A DNA stretch of 64,000 nucleotides from Clytia hemisphaerica (lineage: Eukaryota > Cnidaria > Hydrozoa > Leptothecata > Clytiidae): the NCBI GenBank assembly GCA_902728285.1, contig CACVBU010000276.1:782458-846457 (forward strand). Reading direction: 5' to 3'. The stretch's first letter is position 1, and every line of letters starts with the position of its first letter. Under the pieces are notes generated by a model. It saw only the letters and a program-made list of their open reading frames with translations, did not search any database and was not told the DNA's origin. The position numbers and the translations under genes were made by a program. Below, in pieces: positions 1 through 11,800 of the stretch.

Positions 1-796
1 GGAAATTAGTGACCCAAAAAAAGAAATGTCGAAAGAAATGTTTTGATACCCTGCATAGAAAGGGATGTTTCTTTATCCATCAATTTTTGCTGTCAGTCAG
101 TATGTGATAATCACGCTATGCTGCTAGTGGGAGTTTTCGAAAGACGAGAAAGTTTTAATCATTTTTTTTTTTCAAGTACAATATTTATGTTAAATATTAA
201 AATAAGGCTAAGTACTGCTTAATGACTTTTTTGGAAGTTTTTTAGTCCGAAAAAGCCAATATTTATGATTAATTGCTTCATCCAAGACCAAAAATACTGG
301 ATTACATTTTTCTGGGGATAGAGAAAAAAAAACAACTACTAAGGTTTGGCATTTTGGAAGCTTGGAGTAATTTCGTTAGCTTTACTACATGTTTTTTTTT
401 TCTTTATAAGCACTTATAAGTATATCTATATATTATAAGTATATATTATAGACTCAGAAATGCCAAAAATTCAAGCATATGCTAAGCATAAACTTGAGCC
501 TACTAAAGAAATTTCCAATTTTGGCTGTTTTTGGCTAGGGTTTCACAGATTTTCGAAATTTCCCTAAAATTTAGATATAAGCACCCTTCAAGCATTTTTC
601 AGCCTTGTCAATCACTCGACCTAAGCATCTCTACTTAACTAATGAAATTATCAATCCGAAAAGTTCTAAAAATCTCTGGGAATCGAGCTTAACCTAGTCT
701 TAATCTGTGGAGTGTTGTTTTACTGTAATTTTATTGGTTAATTTCTGATAGTCTTGACTCTTGTTATCCTTTTAACGCCTCAAGGGTTACCGTTAG
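1..796. other. AT-rich intergenic sequence
   Basis: No coding region or RNA gene is supported here. The stretch is AT-rich with homopolymer runs and a short TATA-like alternating patch near 415-450. It lies upstream of the foldback element and the receptor gene. Confidence 0.6.
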
Positions 797-1010
797 TTGG
801 TCTAATGTCGACATCCCTCTTCTAATTTCGACACCCTTCTTTGCAGATAGGAATAATATGAAGGTCAGAATCACCGATAGAGAAAATTTTTTTACTCTCT
901 GATTGCTAAGCAAAGAAAATTAGTTTCAATCAGCGATTCTGACCTTCCTACTATTCCTGTCTGCCAAGAAAGGTGTCGAAATTAGAAGATGGATGTCGAC
1001 ATTAGACCAA
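797..1010. repeat. Foldback (MITE-like) element with ~90-bp inverted arms
   Basis: The left arm begins TTGGTCTAATGTCGACATC and the right arm ends GATGTCGACATTAGACCAA. The complementarity continues inward through the segments reading TTCTAATTTCGACACC and GAAGGTCAGAATC. About 90 bp on each side can pair, with a few mismatches and a short centre, for 214 bp in total. This is the structure of a foldback or MITE-type non-autonomous DNA transposon. I do not see a clear target-site duplication, so the superfamily is unassigned. Confidence 0.75.
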
Positions 1011-1596
1011 CTTATGGTATTGGTTAGAGTATTATGTCTAATGTTACGTAATGCAATTAAATTTTTTTATTTGGAATAATTTGTGGTAGGGACAGCCCCA
1101 TTTTATGTCCCCTATCGTCAATCCATAGACAATTTTTATTACGAAATAGAATACTGGAAATGAAACTTTTTTAAATGAAAAGTAATTTATGAATTTATGA
1201 TTTTTTTTCCTACTATGTTATAATGACGACGTTTACCCTCAGGTTGTGATGTTGTCAAGCTTCTTTTTTTCGCTACTTCAAATTTTGCCATAGTTTGAAG
1301 AGTTCCCAATAACATTTCTGGTTGTTCGAAACTAATTGTTTTTTTTAAGAAATTGGAAAATCGCCAGGCCAGGTGTCTTGAACTTTCGCTTAAGCTTTCG
1401 AGCTTGAGGGCAGGAAAATACGAAAAAGTAAAATTTTATAAACATTGCATTATTCTTTCGACTTCCAACAAGCCAATGTGCACCGCATACTTAGTAATTA
1501 GCTAATATAGCTTGTGGCAATTTACCGATGAGACTAATCTATTATTATATTTTGTGTTTTAGATAACCAACATTTTTATTCAAACAAATACACACG

Positions 1597-4282
1597 ATGT
1601 CATCGTTTACAGACAACACTAGCCTAGCGACAAGCTCCCCTTTCTTATCAACGATCGCACAACAAACGAACAAACCAGATGACGACGAGAGTCTCATTTC
1701 ACAAGATGGTGTAAGCACAGGTTAGATTATTTCTCTTTCTTATCTTATATTGATCTTGATCTCCAAGACTTAGCTCTAGTTTAGACGGTCTACTTTTCGT
1801 CATGCCTATTCAAATTGCATGTTAAAGTCGTCATAAAGTGGGCTGTCTAAAGTCAATACATTGCCCTCTTTTGACGTCAATGTAATGACTTCTTTAAATC
1901 TTTTTCAAGCAAAGGTTTTAACTGCCCACTTTGTGCCCAATTTTTGCCTTCTAACAAATAGAAGAGGTATAAAAAGACGGATGTCTAATCTAGAGCTTAT
2001 GCGCGTTAAAGGCGTTTTAGCGTAGACCAGATTTCTTTGTTTGAGTCCTTCTTGAAATCAAGCAAGTGCTATAATTCACTGAAAGCTGAAAAGCTCTCTT
2101 TTTTCAAACGTCTAACCCAACTGGCAGACGACGTTGTTTTAGCGTTTATCTAACGTTATATGGACGTTGTGAACATTAAATTGACGTCGAAACAACGTTG
2201 TGTGCCAGCTGGGAAATCACAGACATCTACAAAAACGCAGGCGTTATAGTATAAGGACCACGAATCGGTTAGTGGATGCCAGCAGTCTACCTTTTTCGTT
2301 AAACTATGCAGCTTTCTTTTTGTTACCCTAAGTGTCGTTGTGAATTGACTGGATAGTTACACTTCCTTCTCAAAGACCAGCCAGTGGGGGGTAAAAATAA
2401 GACCAATGGCGATTGATATTTCCATGTTTCTTATGGCTGGGGATTTGAATTTCATTGTTTTCCAGCCAAAAGATTCAGTGGGGATGTAAAAAATAGCATA
2501 ATATTTTGGGGATTAGCTCATCTGATTATTTCAGCGGAGACAAAAAGTAGAGTATAATTTTCCACTGGGGGCGATATTCTGCCAATTTTTCTAGTGGGAA
2601 GGGTTCCCAGTGGGTCTGTGACAAGGTGTATGGTTGCTAAATGTCAGTAATTAACATTAATTAGGTTATTCATCAAGCTTCTCTCATTAAATAACTCTAA
2701 TATCTTTTATTCATTGCACTTTTGGATCTAGTAACTTCTTCAGTAACAACCAGTAACACAAAAACTTCGTGCTATGAATTTACAGGACATTTAAGTGCAT
2801 TTAAGTGCACTCGTCTTTGACCTCGATTTTTCTTCATTGCACTTTCGGTTGAGGTTTCTATCTAATAACTTCTCCAGTAACACAAAAACATCAGGCTGTT
2901 GGCACCGATTTTCACGAGTCTCGTGCACTTTTCTATGCATCATATCTCTTAATACACCATAGTACCATCACTGTTATGTCATAATTTCATTTTTCACTTC
3001 CACATATCCTTCATATCGATCAAACATCGTTAACACATGGCAGTCGATCGCCAAAGCTTCACAAAACTCGTAAGAAAACGCACAAAAACATCCATTCATT
3101 CACAAATGCATATGTATTTACTTTCTCCTACATACTTCATAGCCATGATACTAAAAACCACTCTCTCTCCTTCCCTCCTCAGGTGAGCTTGCCTTCATAG
3201 CTATCTCCATGACAATCATGTCTCTCTTGGTTGTCCTTGGCAACATATTCGTCATCATTATCTACTACAAAAACCGCAAACTCCAATCACCCAAAAACTT
3301 CTTCATTTTATCACTGGCTGTGGCGGACATTATTATCGGGCTCATTCCGGTTAACTTCTATACCGTATATCTTATGTTCGGATACTGGCCGATGGGCGTT
3401 ATCGTATGTAACGCCTGGCTTGTGATCGACTATTGGGCGTGCACTGTATCCACCCTAACACTCTTAGCGATCTCGTATGACCGGTTCTACTTCACATGGT
3501 TTCCCGTAAAACATCGAGTTCAATGCAACAGGGCGTATATCAAAAAAGTTATAACCATTATTTGGATTTTGGCGTTTTTGATTTGGGCGCCCGCTATTTT
3601 AGGGTACCCGCATGCTGTTGGGCAACACACGGTACCCCATGATCAGTGCTACATTCAGTTCCTGTTAGAGAACGGGTTTGTAACTTTTATTACGGCTTTT
3701 TGTTCGTATTACGGCCCCGTTCTGTTCACGACAATCGCGTACGGTTTGGTTTCCTATCGATTGGTTAATATGGGAAGAACTTCGACATTTGTGAGGAAGG
3801 TGAAACCACGAGTTGTCATGGTTGCAACACAATCACAATCACAAACGTCAGCACCTGCTGCTATGCCAACAATGACGTCACAAGAACAACAAACTGAAGC
3901 AACAGACGGTATTTCTGTTATACCGTCAACCGTCACGACGGCGGTAGTCGGACCGACAAAAAGTGACAATCGATCCACTGTGAGAAGGGTTGAGAAAAAT
4001 CGGCAACAAAAGAATGCCAAAAAAGGCTTACAACTTTTGCTTTTAATCATTGTTGCTTTTTCAATCTCCTGGATGCCTTATTACCTGTCAACAGTCATTG
4101 TTTCAAGTCAGAACATAAGGCTGCCCGAGCGTTTATGGCGGTTTTGTTATATCGTTGGTTGGGGAAATTCATTTTTGAACCCTCTTTGTTATGCATTTGG
4201 AAGCAAACATTTTAAGAAAGGATTTATTGAGTTAATCACATGTGCAAGGTATAAACAAAAGATTAACTATGCAATTCGTTAA
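1597..4282 (+). CDS. Aminergic (muscarinic/histamine-like) G-protein-coupled receptor, 2 coding exons
   Basis: Exons 1597-1720 and 3183-4282 join in phase 1 (G|GT makes Gly42), giving 407 aa. The start lies in exon 1, which encodes an extracellular tail with an NTS glycosylation site. The ATG at 3209 would cut off part of TM1, so it is not the start. Visible class A features are the TM1 GN, LAVAD in TM2, the Cys117-Cys197 pair, Asp124 (3.32) for an amine, DRF in place of DRY, a TM4 Trp, the TM5 Pro, WMPYY in TM6 and NPLCY in TM7. The segments WAPAIL, TVP and CYIQF match muscarinic receptors from memory of the family. The muscarinic Asn6.52 is replaced by Tyr, and Trp7.43 recalls histamine H3/H4 receptors. 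Intracellular loop 3 is about 80 aa and Ser/Thr/Gln-rich. A pyrimidine-AG at 1561-1562 suggests a 5' UTR intron or trans-splice site. It is expected to signal from the plasma membrane. The ligand is unknown. Confidence 0.9.
2116..2213. mobile_element. CCCAGCTGG-family MITE, copy 1 (in receptor intron)
   Basis: A 98-bp palindromic element in the receptor intron. The right end reads GTTGTGTGCCAGCTGGG and the left end is a diverged complement starting CCCAACTGGCA. The interior repeats AACGTT and GGACGTT motifs. Related copies lie at 34589-34686, 42042-42145 and 48268-48362. No long target duplication is seen at this copy. Confidence 0.75.
2359..2629 (+). mobile_element. GGTCTGTGA-terminated MITE, copy 1
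   Basis: This element of about 270 bp has imperfect terminal inverted repeats: ACACTTCCTTCTCAAAGAC at the left, and GTCTGTGACAAGGTGT at the right. Its interior carries repeated CAGTGGGG blocks. It matches 4900-5188 in the same orientation, so two copies bracket the main receptor exon. Exact ends and TSD are uncertain. Confidence 0.6.
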
Positions 4283-4899
4283 TTGTTCATTATACTTAAC
4301 TTTGTTCCCTGTTGTAGTATCAGCTTTTTTATGCTTACTGGCGGTCATCAGTAACGTAAAGAAAGCCTGCGATACACGGGGACGAGGTTCGATTATAACG
4401 TGATTGAAACACGAAGTATTGATTCTTCTAGAAGAATCACTGTATTTTTATCCAGCGATAAAACATGTTGAAAAATGATGTTGAAAATGTTACTCTCTTG
4501 TTAAGGGCGATAATATTGTTATATTTCCACACCTTATTACGATTCTGAAAGAGAAATCTTACCTCGAGTAAGCACCGTGCCTATGGGTTTTATCTTAATT
4601 GGATAAATTTTCACTTGGACTTTTTTTTCGCGAATTTAAAATTTAAAATTTTCGTGTTGACAAAATTTCGCGAATTGGCCTCCTTTTCACCCAATCTTTT
4701 TCATTTTCCCTAAGGGTTTTTGCCAAAATTCGGATTTTAAGGACTGATTAATGCAAAAATAGTCATTATTTGCAAAAATTAATCAATGTGAAATTTAATT
4801 CACTTATGCTATTTGGTTTGGTCTGGCGAACGGTAAATCACCATTGACTGGGTTTAACTCAAACAGATGATTAACTATGAAATTCGTTGATACTTTTTT
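4283..4899. other. Receptor 3' flank with a duplicated copy of the CDS end
   Basis: No gene is seen. The last codons of the receptor (about 4258-4285, containing GATTAACTATG and AATTCGTT) recur with a few mismatches at about 4860-4890. I did not find a canonical AATAAA close to the stop codon. Confidence 0.5.
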
Positions 4900-5188
4900 A
4901 CCCCCTTTCTCACAGACTCGTTAAGGTTTTTTCAGCCAGTGGGGATAAAAATAACGGACTGAAACTCGATGGGGATGGGTATTCCAATATTTTTTATGTC
5001 TTCAATTCTTTTGTTTTCAAGTCAGAAAATTCAGTGGGGATTGGAAAAATAGTTTTGCAGTAAGGATTGGTTTATTTGATTATTTTCAGTGGGGACGAGA
5101 ATTGGAGGATAATTTTTGACCGTGGACGATTTTTTGGATAATTTTTCCATTGGGAAGGGTTTTTCTAGTGGGTCTGTGAGAAGGGGGT
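4900..5188 (+). mobile_element. GGTCTGTGA-terminated MITE, copy 2
   Basis: Terminal inverted repeats are ACCCCCTTTCTCACAGACTC at the left and GGTCTGTGAGAAGGGGGT at the right. Interior CAGTGGGG and GGGAAGGG blocks line up with the copy at 2359-2629. It has no coding capacity. Confidence 0.65.
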
Positions 5189-5830
5189 GTTTCAAGAGAA
5201 TCTTTCGAAAAGTAAGAGGATGAAGCTTTTTTATATTACGTAAAAATATTGAATATATATTAAAATGTTATTGAATTATTTACATTAAAATATTATTTAA
5301 TTTGAAATTATACAAAATAATGAAAAAGTTTTTAATTACATTAAATATTAATAAATATTTTGATGAGAGCCTTTATATGATGTCAAGATTTTTTTCGGTC
5401 AATTTCTCATATAAATGTCAACCTTCTACAGGCTTTTCTAAAAGTACACGAGCCTGAAGTTTGACAGATACCGTTGAACAAATTTTCTTGCTTGAGAAAT
5501 GTTGAAGATTCATTTCTAGCCACTTCGAAGCTTTAAACTTAATGGTCAAAGATACATTAAGGTTCTCTATAGTACCTCAAATAGAAAGATTTAAATCATG
5601 AAGAGGATTTAATGGTTTTTTTCCAGTGGAAGGGACCAGTTTTTAAGCTCGAATTACAGAAAGATTACAGAGGTTCGAATAAGTGCGAGTTGAATGAATT
5701 TATGGCTCTCTAGAGTAGAAGCTCATTTTTTCAAATAGCAACAAGGTCTATCTCGATTGACAATTGAAAGTTCAAAAGCTTCTCTAATCAGAGGAAAAAG
5801 TCCTTAAGGTCAAAAATACATTAAGGTTCT
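5189..5830. other. Intergenic / 3' flank of the LIM gene
   Basis: No gene is seen. A segment near 5548-5585 (ATACATTAAGGTTCTCTA followed by AGTACCTC) repeats at about 5815-5842, where it overlaps the stop codon of the LIM gene. The two ends are about 260 bp apart in direct orientation. Confidence 0.5.
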
Positions 5831-8800
5831 CTAGTACCTCATAAATGTTTTCAAATAACATTTCTCGCAGTAGGGTCGGCCTTTTGCTTCTTTGTATGTC
5901 CCGTTGTTCAACTCAAAGGTACACAACGAACATGTAAAATGCTCTGGATGAAATTTCTTTCCTCCCATAGCTGTAATGAATGATTTGATGATCAATTTAT
6001 TGCATTTGGCGCAAATGTTTCGACGTTTAGCACGGAAGTGTGTTTCACAGTAGATACGCCCTTCGTGCTCGTAATAGTTCTTCCCTTCTAGTGAATGCCG
6101 ACAATCCTAAATTGGAAGAAAAATGATTGGCTATAAAACAAGTCATTGAATCTATTTAATGTCTATTTTCCGTTCATTTTCGTGGAAATTGAGCAGTGTC
6201 GTTGTAGAAAAGTCAACAATATTAGCTCTGATTAAGACAGATTTTTGTCTAAATAAATTATTTCAAATCTTAATATAAATTCCATTATTATTGCCTTCCA
6301 GTGCGTGCCAGCAATCGGGAAGATAAATATTTTAATTGAAGAACCTAGAATTTCTCAATATTTCTCAATAGTTCTCAATAATTAGAATTTCTCCCTTAAA
6401 TCCTTAAAAAACGACACGTTTGTTTTGAATGTTTTAGAGACGAGTCTGTATTGAAACATAGGTTTGACGGAGTCTACTTCTGGCTGACCTTTGTTTTTGA
6501 CAATTTTAATAAAATTGAGTCGAGTGAAGTCAGCAGTCCTAGTATTTTCAATGAAAATCTGAAAAGCTTTAAGCGGGGGCATGTTACACATTTTCTGTCT
6601 AAAATTCTTGAATCTTGAAATTTGAAATTAAAGGTTTTGTTCTTAAATAAAAGTGATATCGTTTTCTTACTCATCAATTTTAATTCACCAGCACATTGAA
6701 TTGACAGGGATGTGGAGCAAGATTGGTCAGAAAGAGGAAAAGAAAAATATTTTTTGCTTATATCAGCATAATATAACAATAGGTAGACCCTGTTCTGATA
6801 TGAAATATGTGTCTGATATGAAACGAGAACACTTATGTAAAAATAAAAGCTTTAAAATAGAAATTGGTCTGTTACGAAATTTCTCAAATTTAAAGGAAAA
6901 AACTAACTAAAGCTCTGAAAGTCGCTTAATACAAAATTCAGACTTAAGTAAGCTTGAGATAAAGTTTTATTTTGAGTGTATGAAATGCAATGAATTTCAT
7001 AAAATACACAACGCCACACCCCCAGGGTTTAGTTTACCATTGGTAAAGAGCAATTAAACTGACAGATATTATAATTTTATGGTACGGAAATATATTTACA
7101 ATAAATGTAAAAGGAATACAAAATTGAAAGGTTTTTTGTTTTTATTTTGTTGTTTTTGTGAATTCACCAATCGCCGTCGTCCTCAGGAAGGGAGGCCTCT
7201 TGTGCTACCTTCATTAGTTTGTCGGCAAAGGCTAAACGTTCTTTTGATATGGCTTCATCTTTAGTAAGCTGCAGAAGCAATTGAAGACTTTGCTTATCTT
7301 CTCTCTTGTTTCTTTCTGCGATGGTGTTGAACTTGGTTTGTGAAGGCGTGAGTGTTGTGGGTGGAAATAGACCGCTTTCCTGCAACTGTTGATATTTTGA
7401 CTCAGTAACAGTCAGTTCTACGCCATTTCGATCGACGAAAGTGATCAATTTTGGTGTTGGTTTTTTAGCAACTTTGTTACAGTGGCTGTTTGCGACTGAG
7501 TTGGGCTTTTGCGACGGTGGAAGCAAACCACACTTCTTTAGTTGCTGATACTTTGAGTGAGAAACGGTCAGCTCTACGCCATTTTGATTGACGAAAGTGA
7601 TCAATTTAGGTGCTGTTTTTTCTGCAATTTTGTTACGGTGGCTCTTTATGGCTGAATCGGACTTGTTTCGCAATGGTGGAGTTACGGTTTCAGGAATAAG
7701 ACCGCCATTATTCTTTATTTCTACGCCGTTTCGATCGACATGACCAAAAGTGACCAATTTAGGTGCCAAATTTTCAGTTACTTTGCCAGGGTGGCTGTTT
7801 GCGGCTGAATTGGACTTGTCTTGCGACGGCGAAACTTTAGATGGCAGTAGTAATCCGCGTTCTTTCATCTGTTCGAACTTAGAAGTAGAAACAGTCACTT
7901 CTGTACCATTTCGATCCACAAAGATGACCATCTTGCGTGTTGATTTTTCAGTAACATTGTTACGTTGGCTCTTTGTGGATGATTTGGACTTGTTTTGCAA
8001 TGGTTGATGTACTGTGGGTGGGAGCAAACCACATTCTTTCAACTGCTTATACTTTGACTCAGTAACAGTCAATTCTACGCCATTTCGGTCGACGAACGTG
8101 ATCAATTTAGGTGTTGGTTTTTCAGCAACTTTGTTACAGTGGCTGTTTGCAGCTGAGTCGGGTTTTTGCAACGGTGGAAGCAAAATTAGACCGCATTCTT
8201 TCAACTGTTGATACTTTGAGTGAGAAACAGTCACTTCTACGCCATTTCGATCGATGAAAGTGATCAATTTGGCGGATGGTTTGCTGTTGATTATAGGTGA
8301 TGACTTTTCACGATCGTTGGTATTCAGGCTATCATTGTGCTTCTTTGAGAAAGTCTGATAATTGGAAGTATAAACACGAGTGTTTCTTCCCTTTCCTTTC
8401 TTGTTGTGTTTTCGATTTTTTCCTTTACGTGAATCTTGGTTGTTTGCGGCACTTGAGCTGGATATTTGATTGTCGCAGCTTTTCTTTGGTAGTTCCAAGT
8501 CAACCCTTTTCAAATATCTATCAGCACCTCGTCTGTAGTCTTGACTGGCTTTCTGCATCATTTTAATTCGTTTATTCAACTTTTAGATACAATTCTTACA
8601 ATTTGCACTAAAAGACAGCTCAGGATGAGAAGTTACTTCTGCATACGCTAGGTTTATTTCAAAACTGAAGTTCTTCAAAAAGTAAGGAATCTTTTCATAG
8701 TATTTTTTTATTTGACGTCAATTATTTTCGTCATATTCTCTACACGTCACATAACAAGAAAATTAGCAAGATAACTTTCACTAGGCTAGACGGCCGAATT

Positions 8801-11800
8801 TCTACTTTGTCTACTTTGTCGGATAAGTCGACTCAAAACTGGTAGACTGAATCTTTTTTTGAAAAAGATGGTGACTTTAAACGTAGATTTTGTTCTTGTA
8901 AAGTACGTGACCCGGTATATAGAATTCGGCTGTCTCAATTTTGGTTTTAACTCTTGTCTACAGTTAGATCAACGACTTACTTCTATTTTTAAAGCAGAGT
9001 TTTAAATTTATAATCAATTTCACATAGATCTTCATCAAACTGAAGTGAGTTAATCGAACTGATTTTTTTCTAAATCGAACTTGATTAAACTTTATCACAT
9101 GATTGAAGCTCCATTAAGCCATTAAGTTTCCATCTCTCCGTAACTTCAAATTTTCAAATATTTCTTGAATACGTGTACACGCATGTACACTCCAACTTAA
9201 ATCAAAAGATGCCAATATGAACTTTTTTATTCGGGTGGAGTTAAAAGCAGGGTGACATCTCAGTCCAGACTTTCCGGTACAGGACCGAATAATTGAGTAA
9301 TTACGTTTCTAATGTATTTCTTTTTTTCTCGTTTTTCTTTTTTCTTTTTATAAGGTTCCTCTCTCTACTCCTGGCGGTAAAATCTAGCGGTTTTTTGCGG
9401 GAGGGCTGGAACCTTTTAGTGTTTGTATTCTATGTTTGTGCCATTTCTTATAAATAAAAAAAATGAAAAAAAATGTCAGTGACACTTAATGTATTAAGCA
9501 AAGTATTAAAATTTTGAACTTACAGCACACTTAAAGCATTTTTGATGAAATTTTCCATTCATGACTATCCCATGAACATATGTTTTACATACAGGACAAA
9601 CTGGTAGAAACAAACGCTGATAACAACCAGTACAATAGATTTGTTCTTGATGGTCGTGGAAACCAGTCTCTGTGTCTATCAATTGTTTACATTCGCTGCA
9701 TTTGAAATGTTCTAGATGCCATACGCGTTTATTTTCCATGATACAAGCCTATCAAAATAAAAGTTTGAATGTTTAATTTCAGGCCCTGAACACGCCCTCG
9801 GTTGAGAACTCTTATAAACATTTAAGTTGAGCAACTTGATATAATTACAGACCCCTGCCCGGATTCTTCTTAGATAGGAATTTCTCCTCGGGATCCACTA
9901 TGTAATTCAAAGTGTTTTTAAAGCTTTAAGAGAGTGAGCGTTATCTGGCTTGAACTTTGTTGTCCGGGATTCGATGAATGCCAGCTGTTAACACGTTCAC
10001 TACTGAGCCCATTTCAATCGATCAATTTCATCAAAAGTTTTACTTTCAGAGGCTCCTGGGGCCTTGGTTTTATTTCAAATGCCTTTAAACTGTACACTGA
10101 TCGATGTAGAATTTCACGTAGTTTCACGAGTCCAAAAGATTTAAAAAAAAGTTTCTGCATCAAATGTTATGACCCTTTAAAATACCACCAGTATTTGACG
10201 CACCCTGACCAGATTTCGATATTTCCGGGGGTAAAAAGTTGAAATTTGATGAGTTTGAAAAATTGATTTTTTCGACCATTAGCGGGACTTTGGAAACCCA
10301 AAAAAGGTATCCTTAAGGGCGGCACATGCCGCACCTTCCATTTGCCTAAGTACCCCCTCCCCGGGTTGACGCAACTATTCCGAGTATATACTCGTAGTCG
10401 AACGTGTTAATGAAAATTTTTTACGAGCTCTCATGGGTGTTTTACATCATCAGACATGACTTGGAGTCAATTTGAAGAGTCTTTGGGTTTTTGGCTAATC
10501 GTGTTCGCATCAGTAAAAAATCAATGTGGATTTTCTTGATTAAACCTTCAACCGAAAAAAACGAAGTTTATTTTCCCAAGCATTTTAAACACTACAAAGG
10601 AACTCAATCGATCTTACATCAGTGATGATTTCTTTACATGCTTCACATTTGGGTGAATATTTCTCAGTATAATCTTTTTCACAGTACGCTTTTCCTTCCC
10701 TCTCATAAAACATCTGTTGCCACAGTTCGTTTCCGCATACTTCACACAAGAAATGATACGGATGCCATGTTTTACCGAATGCGGTACACACTTCACCGTG
10801 AATCGCTTCCTCACATTGTGCGCAAACTCCTGAAAAAAAATGAAACAATCTCGTGACAATCTTTCCAATGATATTTTTTATGGAAAATGGGATAAATCTA
10901 AGAATGTGATTGCTTTTTTTCACATTGTGCGCAAACTCCTGAAAAATAAGTCGTGTGATTTCATAATCTCGTAACAAGCTTTCCAACGATATTTTTTATG
11001 GAAATGAGATAAACCTAAGAAAGTGATCGTTTTTTTCTTACATTTATTGCAAAAAATTTATTCCCAACGATGTACTGTTATCGAAAAGGGATAACCTGTT
11101 TAAAAGAATAAAACAACAAAAAAACTTGAAATTATGTTTCGAACGATGTGATGTATTTACCGTGGATAAAGTAAGTATCTAGATTACACTCGTTTTGGAC
11201 ATAGAGGTATAAAGAAAGACAGGAGATGAATTTGTCGGTAATTGGTCGTTAAAGTCTTTTGATTTCTTTTATGTAATAAATCAAAAGAAATTCTAGGCTC
11301 GCCCGACGAAATACGACTTTTTAGTAGAACTGTAGTCTGTTCTGAACATTCTTACTATCAGCATCGAAGATTTCTAGCCTTCTAATATACGAGAATAAAA
11401 TAAAATTTAGCTCCACGAAATAAGTTTGCGTTCAATTTTGGCATCCATTAAATTTTGTTTTGAAAAGATATTTTCTCTAGCCAGAAAATAAAAAGTTCTT
11501 TATAAGCACACACAATTTCAGACCCAATTTGTAGACAAAAAGTCGCTGGAGAATTTTGGAGGAAAGTATTAAGCAATAGGGTTCACCTTGAAGAAAATGT
11601 TGATCGAAAAATCTTGTCATTTGATGAAGGATTGCAAAGTTTACAGGCCCTTTTTTAGTCCAAATATTTTCTTACACCAATGTCAGAAACAATGAATCTC
11701 GTCTCATCTTATTTCCAACACTTAAGTTAGCCAATAAGATTTCACCTATCAACAAAAGAGCTCATTAAAAATGCACGATACATGAGATTATGAGCATGCA

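Noticed and set aside
3754..4050. 98-codon minus-strand frame in the receptor exon
   Set aside because: Antisense to a well-supported GPCR coding region.
10921..10986. Second LIM exon upstream of exon 2
   Set aside because: It is a duplicated acceptor with only 18 matching coding bases, and stops 12-13 codons later.
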